Shown here: positions 1 to 8,989 of the stretch, one piece after another | How the letters are laid out: every line of letters starts with the position of its first letter | Position numbering within the stretch: position 1 is the stretch's first letter | Source: Isoetes taiwanensis | Lineage: Eukaryota; Streptophyta; Lycopodiopsida; Isoetales; Isoetaceae | Reading direction: 5' to 3' | NCBI GenBank assembly: GCA_021234155.1 | Contig: JAJEKV010000025.1 | Span: 1,629,995-1,693,994, forward strand | Length of the DNA: 64,000 nt | Made by a program: the position numbers and the translations under genes | Notes under the pieces: model-generated | Seen by the model: only the letters and a program-made list of their open reading frames with translations | What the model was told of the DNA's origin: nothing | The model's database searches: none

Positions 1-17
1 ACGGGCAAACCATGTAG

Positions 18-137
18 TGCAATGCTCTTTCCAACATCGACGCTGAGCAAGAATGCAATATTTGTATGGAGATGAATGAAAAGATAGTTTTGTCCGGATG
101 TGGCCATTCCATGTGTGTCAAATGCTACAGAGACTAG
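18..137 (+). pseudogene. RING-HC finger exon fragment, AIRP2-type E3 ubiquitin ligase
   Basis: The frame starting at 18 reads CNALSNIDAEQECNIC, then MEMNEKIVLSGCGHSMCVKC, then YRD and a stop at 138. It shows the first six RING-HC zinc ligands in order (C-x2-C, C-x-H, C-x3-C-type spacing). The ICMEMN...KIVL...C.H.MC.KCYR pattern is that of plant AIRP2-like E3 ligases. The segment begins just after an AG that could be a splice acceptor. The last ligand pair (CPFC in the family) is missing: where the family has tryptophan after YRD there is TAG. No GT donor follows, so this is a broken exon or gene fragment. The rest of the gene would lie upstream of the window. Family assignment is from memory of the motif. 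Confidence 0.6.
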
Positions 138-138
138 A

Positions 139-597
139 ATTTTTAGTGCAATTCCATTAATTTTGTACACCTTTATGAGTGCGCAAATAATCAGATGGGC
201 ATCTCATTACCTCACTCACTCACTTTCTTTTTCCTTTTTAGTACCTGTACATCATCATTTTGTATACATTTTCAGCAGATTATACCTCACTCTCGAGGGG
301 AAGCGTCCCACCTCACTCATTGCTCATCAGCCTCGAGAAGCGCCCCTATCTCACTACCTTACTCACGCATTTTCTTTACCTGTACATCGGCCTCACTCTC
401 GGGGGAGGAGGGGGGCACCCCCATCTCATGTTGTTTAGGGGTTTATGCATGGTACCTATACATCATCATTTTATATACATTTTTAACAGATTATATATAC
501 CTGTAAGCACCACCACGTCTCGGATGTATCCACAATCATTTTGTCCTGTAAATTCAATTGTCAACACACCACAAGCATATCATTCACAACAACCCTC
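139..597. repeat. low-complexity CTCACT-rich DNA with a degenerate direct repeat
   Basis: No gene is seen. A segment of about 50 bp (around 240-288, gtacctgtacatcatcattt and onward) recurs in degenerate form at about 450-505. Between them lie repeated CCTCACT and CTCGAG/CTCGGG motifs. The open frames here run through this repeat in all three frames and are not convincing as genes. Confidence 0.5.
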
Positions 598-600
598 TAA

Positions 601-2120
601 GGGTACCTTCGCACCTGCCTTTAAGTTAGGATTAGATTAAATTTTTTAACTGCCTAGTTAAATTAGTAAGAGATCTTTATGTTAGCACCAAGATTAAGTA
701 AATTTTCTGTTAACACTTTAACTTAACGGAAACTAGTTAAATCCTTTCGCACCAAAAAAAGTTATGTTATTTTTCTTAACTTAACTGCAAACAAAAAAAG
801 GGCTTCGCACAAGCCTTAGTTAAGTTAGCGCTAACCTAAGGCTAAGGTAACTCTTTCGCATGTTTTTCATTAAGTTAGTGCTAACTTAATGCTAATGGCA
901 AATGCTTCGCAAATGCCTCCGTTAAGTTTTTTCTTTTCTTTTTTTTTTTTACTCAATTTCCCGCACATGCTTCCATTAAGTTTTAATTTAATTTTAGTTA
1001 ACCCCAAGAAGTTTATTATGGTGCGAACATTCCTTTTGGTTCCAGACACATGAGGTTTGACTCGCTATTAATGCCCAGTGGAATGCGTGCTTGATAATGG
1101 GATCTATGTAGTGCAAAGCGGTCATGTTTAACAACTGTATCTTTTTTAATGGATTTGTGTTAGTTCAAAGAGGTTCTGTTTAACAATTGTGTCAATTCAA
1201 AGAGGTCATGTTTAACATTTGGCTAGCTCAAAGAGGTCATGTTTAACATTTGACTAGCTCCATTTTTCATAGAGGTCATGTTTAATATTTGACTAGCTCC
1301 ATTTTGTCTAAATGCGTTCTTCTACCTAGCTCATGCATCTTTATTGTTTTCATTGTTTGTTGCTAACACCATGAACTGCAGGTTTATTACATGATACAAT
1401 AAATAAACTGAAATAGGAAAAATGATACTCAATTCTTTGAATGATTGTTTGCATTAAGCATTTTTTTATAGCTTAATTGTTGTCCACCTTAAAACATGTA
1501 GACGTCTGGAATAATAAATTTTAATGCATTTAATAAAAGTTTGGAACATAACGACCAAGAATGTGAAAGAACTATTTTCTGCCATTTCAGACACCAAATT
1601 GACAGTAGAGGAAGCGACTTCCTCCTAATACAGATCAAAGCCCAATGAAGATGTAAGAAAGAAATTCCTCCAAGGCTACCATTTTTGGTGGCCTCCACTT
1701 GATGCCTAACGTCTGCTCTTTTGCGGCCATAAAGGAATCCTTATGAGGGAAACCTTAGCTCCTAGCAATCTGAACTTTTACCTGTCAGATGGCTACTTGT
1801 TGGACTTAGTATATATTAATAATCCTGTCATCTAGAAAAGTTTCTGCTTTGACTATCTTTAAGCAAGTTTTAGCCCACCAGTCTGCATTCTTTGCCGCCT
1901 GTTTCCTTTTATGCTTCTGTATTTATCATAAAAACAGACACTTCTTTACTTATTAAATGACAATTTGTAGAACATGTGGCATGTGGTTCTCAAATTTTAC
2001 ATTCAAACATTTTTCACAAGTGCACTTGAAAACTTTAGTCTTCTTTCTGTAGACTCTTTCACAAGTGCTCTTACTCTAGTTTTGAATCTCACCTTTTCCA
2101 AGAGCTCGCAGACTAGGATG
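601..2120. repeat. Left outer arm of the long inverted repeat
   Basis: Non-coding arm paired with 10398-11891. The first 400 bp are dense in TTAACTTAAC and TTCGCAC motifs, which are themselves partly self-complementary. Distal to that the arm holds degenerate tandem repeats and then AT-rich DNA. The arms differ from each other only by scattered substitutions and small indels. Confidence 0.8.
1115..1310. repeat. Degenerate tandem repeat, AGAGGTCATGTTTAACA unit
   Basis: About five units sharing AAAGAGGTCATGTTTAACA followed by TTTGRCTAGCTC occur here, at intervals of roughly 36-50 bp. The mirror-image array is at about 11220-11420 in the right arm, so the array predates the inverted duplication. 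Confidence 0.65.
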
Positions 2121-2215
2121 ACAATTTGTAGAACATGTGGCATGTAGGTTCTCAAATTTTACGTTTAAACATTTTTCACGTGCACCTGAAAACTTTAGTC
2201 TTCTTTCTACAACCT
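2064..2215. repeat. Local duplication at the insertion junction
   Basis: Block A (1958-2040, starting gacaatttgtagaacatgtg) is repeated at 2119-2205. Block B (2064-2120, gtgctcttactctagttttg onward) is repeated at 6830-6885 on the far side of the 4.5-kb insertion. The right arm has A and B once each (about 10398-10560). The left arm therefore reads A-B-A'-insertion-B'. This is longer than a normal target duplication and points to a rearrangement at or after insertion. Confidence 0.65.
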
Positions 2216-3171
2216 CCTTGGATGCAATTCTGGTAAGGGACTCGCAAAAAACACAAAAACCGGCCGACAACCAGAGAACTTCCTTTATATAAGCCATGCT
2301 GATGAGAAACATCAAGACATGAAGTTAGGGTTTAAATGACATAGCAAGAGTGAGAAGACGACAACTGTCATCCGCCTTAAGCAGGAGCACCATCATGCGA
2401 AACTCCTTGGGCCGCTCCTACTGAGGCACTGCTGCCGCTCCTTCTCCCCTTGAATCCATCGGCTCTAAACCACCTTCTCCAAACCCATCTTTCCTTTGCT
2501 GTGACGAGCAGAGTGCGTATCGAGTGGGTGTAAGGCGAAGACAAGATGATGGGATCGGAATCAGGGTCTAAGGAGAAGGTAAGGTAATGACGAAGGATAC
2601 GAAAAAGGGGACTTTTCTAAGCATAAATGTTACAGAATGAATGACAAGCACTAATATAATGATAGATTGTAGAGCAATTGCGCGGAAAGAAGGGCAACAA
2701 CGTAACATAATTTAAGCTTAGGCAAAATATGAGAAAGGATGAATGCTGGGCATGGGAATAAATGCAACAAGAAATAACCATAGGGTGCAAGGTGAGGTAA
2801 GGTTATGGTCAATGATATAGGGGAGATGAAGGGCGAGAGTGTCAAGGTTAGAGCGGAATTCTTGAGGTTGACGATATGACAAAGTGTGGCTAGCGAGAAC
2901 AAAGGATCCAAAAAAAGAAAAATCTGGACAAGGTTGCAATAAGAATGTAAAAAACGTCAACGACAAGGATGGTGTCCATAGATCATGCCTGTAGTAAAAA
3001 ATGCAATGGAGTGTCAAACACAAATACGTCATAACCAAAAAAAAAATGAGAACCAAAGAGGATATGTCCAATATAAAACCCATGGCACAAAAATGCAATG
3101 AAGTGCCAAATGCAAATAAGTCATATGCACATAAAGCAAGTATAAAAGATGTGAAATGATATATGATGATG

Positions 3172-3213
3172 GGAAGGAAGGAAGGAAGGAAGGAAGGAAG
3201 GAAGGAAGGAAGG
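3172..3213. repeat. (GGAA)n microsatellite, LINE 3' tail
   Basis: About ten GGAA units directly follow the LINE 3' end. Read on the LINE strand the tail is (TTCC)n, comparable to the tail of the copy at 47092-47115. Confidence 0.9.
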
Positions 3214-3231
3214 TTCTTTTATCGTCCGCGG

Positions 3232-3245
3232 AGGCCAATCGGCCT
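3232..3245 (-). promoter_or_regulatory. LINE 3'-end hairpin
   Basis: On the LINE strand the sequence is AGGCC-GATT-GGCCT, a perfect 5-bp stem with a four-base loop, 8 nt before GACGATAAA. Three other LINE copies keep the loop position and pairing with different stem bases (35667, 47060, 37327). Confidence 0.7.
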
Positions 3246-3304
3246 ATGAGACCCAAATTACACGGGTGCAGCAAGCCCGTTGCTACCCGGATTAAAAAAT
3301 CCCC

Positions 3305-3751
3305 TTACGAGGGAAAAACTGTCGCAGCAATAAGCCTGCTGGCAGCTGTACAAATATACATATACACATGAATTCTAGGTCGCACCAACAGGGCATAGCG
3401 AGCCCGGATCTGACTATAGGCTGGACAGCTCTGGAAGGCATGGCTTTCATCCTCAACAACCCCCAGCGGGCAACACTGACAAAGCCTGTCCTGGTGCGGC
3501 TCTCCAATCCACCGACCCGTCTCAAGCCGAACATGGTAAGCCCCTGTTCGAATGGACGCGATGATCCTGCGCTTCTTCATGGGCAACTGAGAACGCAAGT
3601 AAAGCTGTGGGCCTCGAACCAGGGTGGGGTTTATGTGTTGTTTGTAGTGTGCCATCTTTACCTGTTCTAGAGCATTGTGGTCCCAGAGCTTCCCCAGGAA
3701 ACAAGAGTCCAAGTATCCCCTCAGCCTATCCCGGCCAGCGTCTGTGTGCAC
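3305..3751 (-). pseudogene. LINE ORF2 C-terminal domain with zinc-knuckle-like motif
   Basis: Continuation of the RT frame after a frameshift. It reads GYLDSCFLGKLWDHNALEQV and KMAHYKQHINPTLVRGPQ, then the basic RRIIASIRTGAYHVRLE. The CQCC...EDESHAFQSCP segment that follows has Cys/His spacing like the zf-RVT motif at the end of many plant LINE ORF2 proteins. The same order is seen in the plus-strand copies at 34900-35400 and 46400-46760, which supports the reading. Confidence 0.8.
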
Positions 3752-3771
3752 CTGGACGCACCTATGTGCCT

Positions 3772-5215
3772 CTACGTTCCAGCGCGCCAGCCACTGGGCT
3801 CTCTTGTCCTTCCAACAAGCCCTGAGTCGTTGCGGTAAGCCAAGTGCGGGAGCCGAGTGTCGCCCATGCTGGCCACCTTCTGGAAATAAACAATGCGTCT
3901 ATCGAGGGCCGCATGCTGCAGGGGCATGAATCCTGTCTCCTGCAACAAGATCTGATATGGAACTGAGGGCTTGACCCTAAGTGCCCGCGTCAAAAATGCC
4001 TTCTGGACCTGCTCCAAGTCGTTCCAAGTCACCAAAGACACCACTGGGCCACACACCTCGACCCCATACAGAAGAACTGGCTCCACCAGTGCCCGGAACA
4101 AATGTGACTGGTGGCCCCAGTCATATAGCTCTGCCCTGTGACTATTGTTTTGCATTGCATACAACGCCTTCCAACCTGCAGTCACCCGAAGGCGAATGGA
4201 TGCATCCCAATACATTGAGGATGGAAATTCCACCCCCAGGTACTTGTAGCTGGGTGTGACCTCTACCATATGCCCCTGATAAGTGAGCGCCGGAGGTGCT
4301 GAATGACGTGAGGAGGATATGAGGACCACCTTAGTCTTGGCCAGGTTGACACGCATGTCCGTCGCCTGGCAAAATGTGTCCAGCGCATCTAGGTGTGCCT
4401 GCATGCCCTCTGGTGTATGGGCCAAGAGGTCCACATCATCCGCATAGATGAGCTGCCGGATGACCTGATGCAAGAGATGTATACCGTCCCCCCCTCCATT
4501 GGCAGCAAGCCAGGCTTCCAACTGGTCAATGTAAAGTCCAAAGAGTGTGGGTGAGAGAGGACAACCTTGCCTAACTCCAATGCTGCTGGCAAATGACTGT
4601 CCTTTCGGTTGCAAGCGGCCTGTGCAGCTCTCATACAGTCTGTACACTGCGTTCTGCAGCTCCACAGGGAGCCCCAGATGGTGCAATCTCGCCCACAACT
4701 TTTCCTGGGGTACCGTGTTGAAAGCTTTTGCAAAGTCCACAAAACAGCAGTACAGGTCCTCCCGACGGTTCCTGCTGTCCTCGACCAGGGCCCTGAGTGT
4801 GAAGATGTGATCAATGGTCGAATGTCGGGGCCGGAAGCCTGCCTGGGTAAGTGCCCTGATTTCCGCTGCCTCTGCCCAGCTGGTTACCTGCTGTTCGAGA
4901 ATGCCCGCCAACAGCTTGGCAAACACTGAGCTGACCATGATGGTTCGGTAATTGGCTGGACAGTGTGGATCCCCTGCTTTGTAGATCGGAACAACCCTGC
5001 CTGTGGTCCATGACCGGGGAAAACCCTCTTGCAGCGCCCTGTTGAACAGTGCAGCAAGGACGGGCTCCATGGGCTGTCCTGCCCACTTGAGCAACTCCGC
5101 TTGCAGGCCGTCTAAGTCTGCTGCCTTCTCATTAGCCAGGCGCTGCAGCCCCTCTTCGACATCTTCTTCTATGATCACCAGCGGTGGGCCATGTTGCAGA
5201 GGGCAAGGACAACCT
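3772..5215 (-). pseudogene. LINE ORF2 reverse transcriptase domain
   Basis: Reverse transcriptase of a non-LTR retrotransposon, which copies element RNA by target-primed reverse transcription. In a 488-residue frame I see the conserved blocks ANYRTIMVSSVFAKLL (95-110), GFRPRHSTIDHI (134-145), VDFAKAF (167-173), GVRQGCPLSPTLFGLYID (221-238) and the catalytic LIYADD (263-268), then NLAKTKVV and SYKYLGVEF. The usual AFDTV block reads AFNTV. About the first ten residues of the open frame come from flanking DNA. The frame breaks near 3760 and the C-terminal region continues in another frame at 3305-3751, so the copy is dead. Best matches in the window are the LINE fragments at 34470 and 45900. Confidence 0.9.
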
Positions 5216-5844
5216 AAAACTATAAAAAACAACAACAAGGCTACAATGTAAACTTAAAATTGGCCAAATAAAACGTACTTGTAACAAAAATGTGCAATGC
5301 ATTTGGAAAGCAATATGAAAATGTTAACTAAAAGAGAAAAGGTAGTTGTGGATGAGACGTCAGAAGGAAATTTGATAGCATGCCGAAACATATGAATAGA
5401 TGCCTCAATATAAATAACACTCACCAGAACAGGAACAAGGTTGAGGTAAGGTAGAGCCATGGGAGTGCAAAGTCAAGAGGAAGGTCAAGAAGAAAAGTGA
5501 GATTGAAGGCAGATCAGATTCCCTAACGAGGAGGTTCACAGTGCGAGGAATGCGTGTGAACAAGAATGGGAGAGCGAAGGTGGAGATTAAGAGTAGGCAA
5601 GGTGGGGTCAAGCTAGCAGAATAGAAGCGGGCAATAAGGCAGCTAATTAACGACGGTTTGGAAAAATGGAAAGCAGGTCCTGAAAGTGGAATTCGCTCTC
5701 AAGATCCAAGTGAGGCCCCTGATAACGCGCTAAGAAGGTAGCGTAAACAACTGTCAAATATCAAGCTCACTTTCATACGAAAAATATGTACAGGTATAAA
5801 GTTAAAGCAAGTACCTAAAGCTCAAATGATGCATATAGATAGGT

Positions 5845-6715
5845 TTGTCATTCATCACAGCAACAGTATACAATGTGTGGTAAAATCTGAATGGGGAGCT
5901 GACCATAGGAACAATGTCTAGCTACCCCATAATGAAATAAGAAAATATGCAAAGGCAAGAGAGAGGACAATGGCGACAACTTCTCATCGGGATAAAAAAC
6001 CCCGCCCTTTCAGGTTTTCGAGGAAAACCCTAATGAGAAGTGGTCGCCAACGGCCTCGAGGATGCCTTGGTGAAGCCAGCCCAAATGCGCATCAACGCCA
6101 TGGAATGTGTGAAACCTAGAAAAAGGGAGAAATGCCTAGAAAGTATCCGTTAAACGTTAATAAAATAGGTACAACCATGGCAGGCGAGCACCGCCTAAGA
6201 AAATAGTCCCCAAAAAGCAAGAACACCCATTAGACGTTAGAAACCGTAAACAAATATATATAGAAATAGAAAACATCGCCGAGAGGTGGAAAAAGAAAAA
6301 TAGCATCACCAACAGGTGGAAATCATCTAGCATCACCCAACGGGTGGAAAAATATATAGATAGCATCACCCAATGGGTGGAAAATAATTTGCATCAGCTA
6401 TCGGGTGGAAAAAAAGCATCACCCAATGGGTGGTCAGTACTGAACAAAAACATATAAAAGGTAGACGACAATAATCACCATAGCAACACCCAATGAGTGG
6501 AGGATAATGGAGTTGTTATCGAAAAGGAAATAAACATGAACATAAAACAAATTCAAAACTATATAAAAGGCAGGGTAGGGATAGAAGCAATGGGCAAGGA
6601 AGAGATGCTGCTGTGAGAAAACGCCGATAACCAACCACAAGAATGAATAGTGCATATATAGCTGCTCGTCCCTTCCCAGAATGTCGATCCGATGGCTCGG
6701 ATCGATGCCTATTAT
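5845..6715 (-). repeat. 870-bp unit of the hairpin-array family, copy 1
   Basis: It starts ttgtcattcatcacagcaac and ends just after the inverted repeat GATCCGA-TGGC-TCGGATC (6686-6703). Landmarks shared with the copies at 20671 and 44142 are the 60-nt stem-loop at 5981-6040 (TTCTCAT...ATGAGAA closing stem around a CCCGCCCTTT...GGTTTT core), the hairpin array at 6272-6500, a conserved cgccgataacc block and a TATA-like box near 6655. Confidence 0.7.
6272..6500. repeat. Array of short CACCC/GGGTG hairpins
   Basis: About seven units of the form GCATCACCCAATGGGTGGAA lie at irregular 20-70 bp spacing. Each unit is a 4-5 bp stem (CACC or CACCC with GGTG or GGGTG) around a 3-4 base loop. Loops read AAT, AAC or AACA while most stems stay paired. 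Confidence 0.7.
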
Positions 6716-7396
6716 CATCAATGCCACACACACGGTCCCTTCCTTGAAATGTGCCTTTTGAATACCAGGATGTCCACAATTAGAACAATGATAATTTCTT
6801 CTTTCAGCAGTGTCTTTGTCATGCAGTTCAGTGCTCTTACTCTGGTTTTGAATCTCACCTTTTCCAAGATCTCGCAGACTAGGATGTGGCACCACATTCA
6901 GAAAATAAGTAGTGATACAAAAGATTCCTAATATTGAAATCCCAACCTTTGTATAATTTGATCTTTTGGATACATAAGGAAAGACGGTCTGCATTAGCAC
7001 AACCAATTCCAGGTACACCTTGCTGATTATAATCACAGCCTACCAATAAACCAAGAGCCACCAGATGTTCACGCCCTAGACCAAGTAGTGATTCAATGTC
7101 TGGTGCACTATACGACTCCACAACAGGATTCTGGGTCAGACAAATACGTCATTTAAAAATCTCAAATATTTTTCGTACTGATTCAGAAAAATGATATGAA
7201 ATAAAGCGTTAAACAATCTGTTCACGTTATAATTCATTTCGAACTACTTGATAACGTGCTTTGCACCATAAAGAAGGCAGTTACCATCAAGAGTGACACA
7301 TGCATCAACAATCCCTTGCTGGTTTAGCTCTGCACATAATGCTTCCGCCTCCCCCTTTGCTTGTAATACTAGCATGCCAAGTAGCTCCAGAAGCTC
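6716..7396 (-). pseudogene. GEN1/SEND1-like XPG nuclease fragment, left arm
   Basis: Rad2/XPG-family structure-specific nucleases cut flaps and Holliday junctions. The first exon (about 7396-7247) follows a TTTTTAG acceptor and reads LVLQAKGEAEALCAELNQQG then IVDACVTLDGNCLLYGAKHV, the XPG-I core with GEAEA. A second (about 7137-6970) reads VVESYSAPDIES then LLGLGREHLVALGLLVGCDY, the helix-hairpin entry of the family. A third (about 6890-6735) gives LGKGEIQNQSKST then NYHCSNCGHPGIQKAHF, a Cys-rich stretch I associate with plant SEND1/GEN1 C-termini. A TAG ends the first exon where the right arm has CAG. The N-terminal XPG-N domain is absent. The locus is fused downstream of PPR sequence, so it is a captured fragment. 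Confidence 0.7.
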
Positions 7397-7489
7397 CTAA
7401 AAACAATAGAATTCAATCGACTAAGTTTCTGACAAGAGGACATATGGATGCCCAAGTACTGCATGAACCCAGAAATAAAGAAAAAAAGA

Positions 7490-8500
7490 AAAGGTCTTTT
7501 GCATCATACAAGGAACCTGCACAAACAAGAAGATCAGTCAGACATTCATAATGCTCAACAGCTGTGTTTATGCCATAAACTTCACTCATGGAATAAGATA
7601 AGAGATGCCCTCATCTATAACATTCACATTGCACATAGCAGGCCAACATAGCATGCACATTGCAGACCAACACATGTGATAGCTCAGGTTGCATCTCCTC
7701 AAAAAGCCTGAATGCATTTTTACCTCCTTTGGTATCTGCGTGATCCAAAATTAGAGAATTTCATACAACTCGATTCAATGTTGGCAATCGTTCAGCATCT
7801 TTAATATTACCACACTTGACATACATATCAACAAGAGCAGCACCAATAAAAACATCCAAATTCGAGCCAATTCTTATAATAAATGGATGTATCACTACTA
7901 CAAAAATAGGTAGAAATGGCACAAAAGTGACGTTGCTCCGCCTTTTTACGGAGCGTAAATGTCACTTTTGTGCCATTTATGACGTTTGTGCTCCCCAAAT
8001 GGCACAAAAGTGACGTTTATGCTCCGTCAAAAGGCGGAGCATAAATGTCACTTTTGTGCCATTTCTACCTATTTTTGTAGTAGTGTATGTGTTTGCCCCA
8101 AGCTGGAGCTTTTTTACTTCCACAAACCGTCAGAAGGCTTGCATATGTAACTCTGCTTGGGTTAAATCTATCTTGTTGCATCTTATTAAAAACATTGACT
8201 GCCTCCTTGTAAACCCCATGATGTAGATATTCTGAAATCATGACAGTCCATGAAACAACAGCTAACTGTTGTCAATACTACTTTGGATTAGGTACATTTG
8301 CAAGACAGTTACAGAAATCTTCATTCATTCTGGATCTCACTGTAATTTTCTTGGACTAATATAGCTCTACACTGAATCTGAAGAGCAAATCCAGATAGAA
8401 AATACCCATCTGCAGAAGTGCCAAGACCTACAAGGAAAACCTTTTGTTCATATTGTTTGATCCAATATATCAAAATCGCTTGAACTGCTATAGAATCGTG
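7490..8500 (-). pseudogene. Pentatricopeptide-repeat (PPR) protein fragment, left arm
   Basis: PPR proteins bind organellar RNA. Read on the minus strand, the region gives VSWTVMISEYLHHGVYKEAV, NVFNKMQQDRFNPSRVTYAS, LLTVCGSKKAPAWGKHIHAF and GAALVDMYVKCGNIKDAERL. Further on comes EVYGINTAVEHYECLTDLLV. This is the PLS-class PPR periodicity typical of land plants. A MITE (7893-8085) splits the coding sequence, TGA replaces a Trp codon after the KCGNIKDA repeat, and stops occur elsewhere. GEN1-like sequence follows on the same strand about 100 bp downstream. The same segment, less damaged in places, is in the right arm at 8990-9790. Confidence 0.75.
7893..8085. mobile_element. CACTA-type MITE, 193 bp, TSD TAT
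   Basis: The termini are CACTACTACAAAAATAGG and its perfect complement, flanked by TAT on both sides (7890-7892 and 8086-8088). The interior is two nested foldbacks built from AAATGGCACAAAAGTGACG and its complement plus GCTCCG...CGGAGC. The right arm of the large inverted repeat has the unfilled site (single TAT in gcatgtatgtg near 9390). The insertion therefore postdates the arm duplication. Confidence 0.9.
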
Positions 8501-8565
8501 CACAGTTCAGCACCCTTTCTTGCTAGAAATTGCAATAACAGCACAGTCTCTTGTAAGGGCTTAAA

Positions 8566-8914
8566 AAAAGGGGCCCTTTTTACAGAAAGCCCAATGCATT
8601 TCTTGCATCCGGAATGTGGAATGAGGATGCAAATACCTAAACGCACTCCATGTATTAGGTATTATAAGCAGACATTTGGACAGTGCTCATTGAAAACGGA
8701 TTCAAAAATGCTTTCGTTGACCTGTTCTAGTGAGTCTGGTCTGACCCTGCTTCTTGTAAAAAAGCACCTCCACGAGCAACCCCATGACCCGCAAGACCAC
8801 TAAGAAGAAATCGACTTCCCAATCCGCGACCATCTCATCGTCCGTTCACGCTCGAGCTCGACAAAATAACTGTCGTTAAAGTGACCTTCGAAGGTCACTT
8901 TAATTTTGCGTCCC
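8566..8914. other. Loop between the inverted-repeat arms
   Basis: About 350 bp unique to the centre, bounded by TTGTAAGGGCTTAAAAAAAG on the left and its complement on the right. A frame at 8444-8803 crosses it but shows no recognisable domain. It contains a perfect 28-bp palindrome. Confidence 0.7.
8876..8903. repeat. Perfect 28-bp palindrome
   Basis: The half-site TTAAAGTGACCTTC is followed directly by its exact complement GAAGGTCACTTTAA. It sits in the loop next to the start of the right arm. Function unknown. Confidence 0.85.
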
Positions 8915-8989
8915 CTTTTTTTAAGCCCTTACAAGAGATTAAGAGATTATGCTGTTATTGCAATTTCTAGCAAGAAGGAGTGTTGAACT

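Larger units (their letters stand above)
3172..5215 (-). mobile_element. 5'-truncated LINE (non-LTR retrotransposon)
   Basis: Minus-strand LINE whose 5' end is cut within the RT domain near 5215. Its 3' end is a small hairpin (3232-3245), then GACGATAAA and a (CCTT)n tail read on the minus strand. It contains reverse transcriptase and a C-terminal zinc-knuckle region in two frames. ORF1 and the endonuclease are absent from this copy. No target duplication could be found by eye. Confidence 0.85.
2216..6715 (-). mobile_element. Hairpin-array repeat family, copy 1, split by a LINE
   Basis: The left part (about 2225-3170) begins with attctggtaagggactcgca followed by an aaccggccga-type stretch. 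It matches 21545-21600 and 44088-44130. The right part (5845-6715) matches the 870-bp unit at 20671-21545 and 44142-44965. A LINE (3172-5215) sits between them. I infer minus-strand orientation from a TATATA box near 6655 and the LINE-like 3' stem-loop at 5981-6040. There is no credible coding capacity; the long frames are T-rich, hydrophobic and not conserved. It interrupts the left arm of the large inverted repeat, because the right arm has no equivalent. Confidence 0.6.

Noticed and set aside
100-640. Three overlapping open frames of 100-126 codons near the left edge
   Set aside because: They read the same CTCACT-rich repeat in different frames, have no domain and include poor composition; only the RING exon at 18-137 is supported.
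3368-5251. Plus-strand frames opposite the LINE at 3305-5215
   Set aside because: They are antisense shadows of the reverse transcriptase frame.
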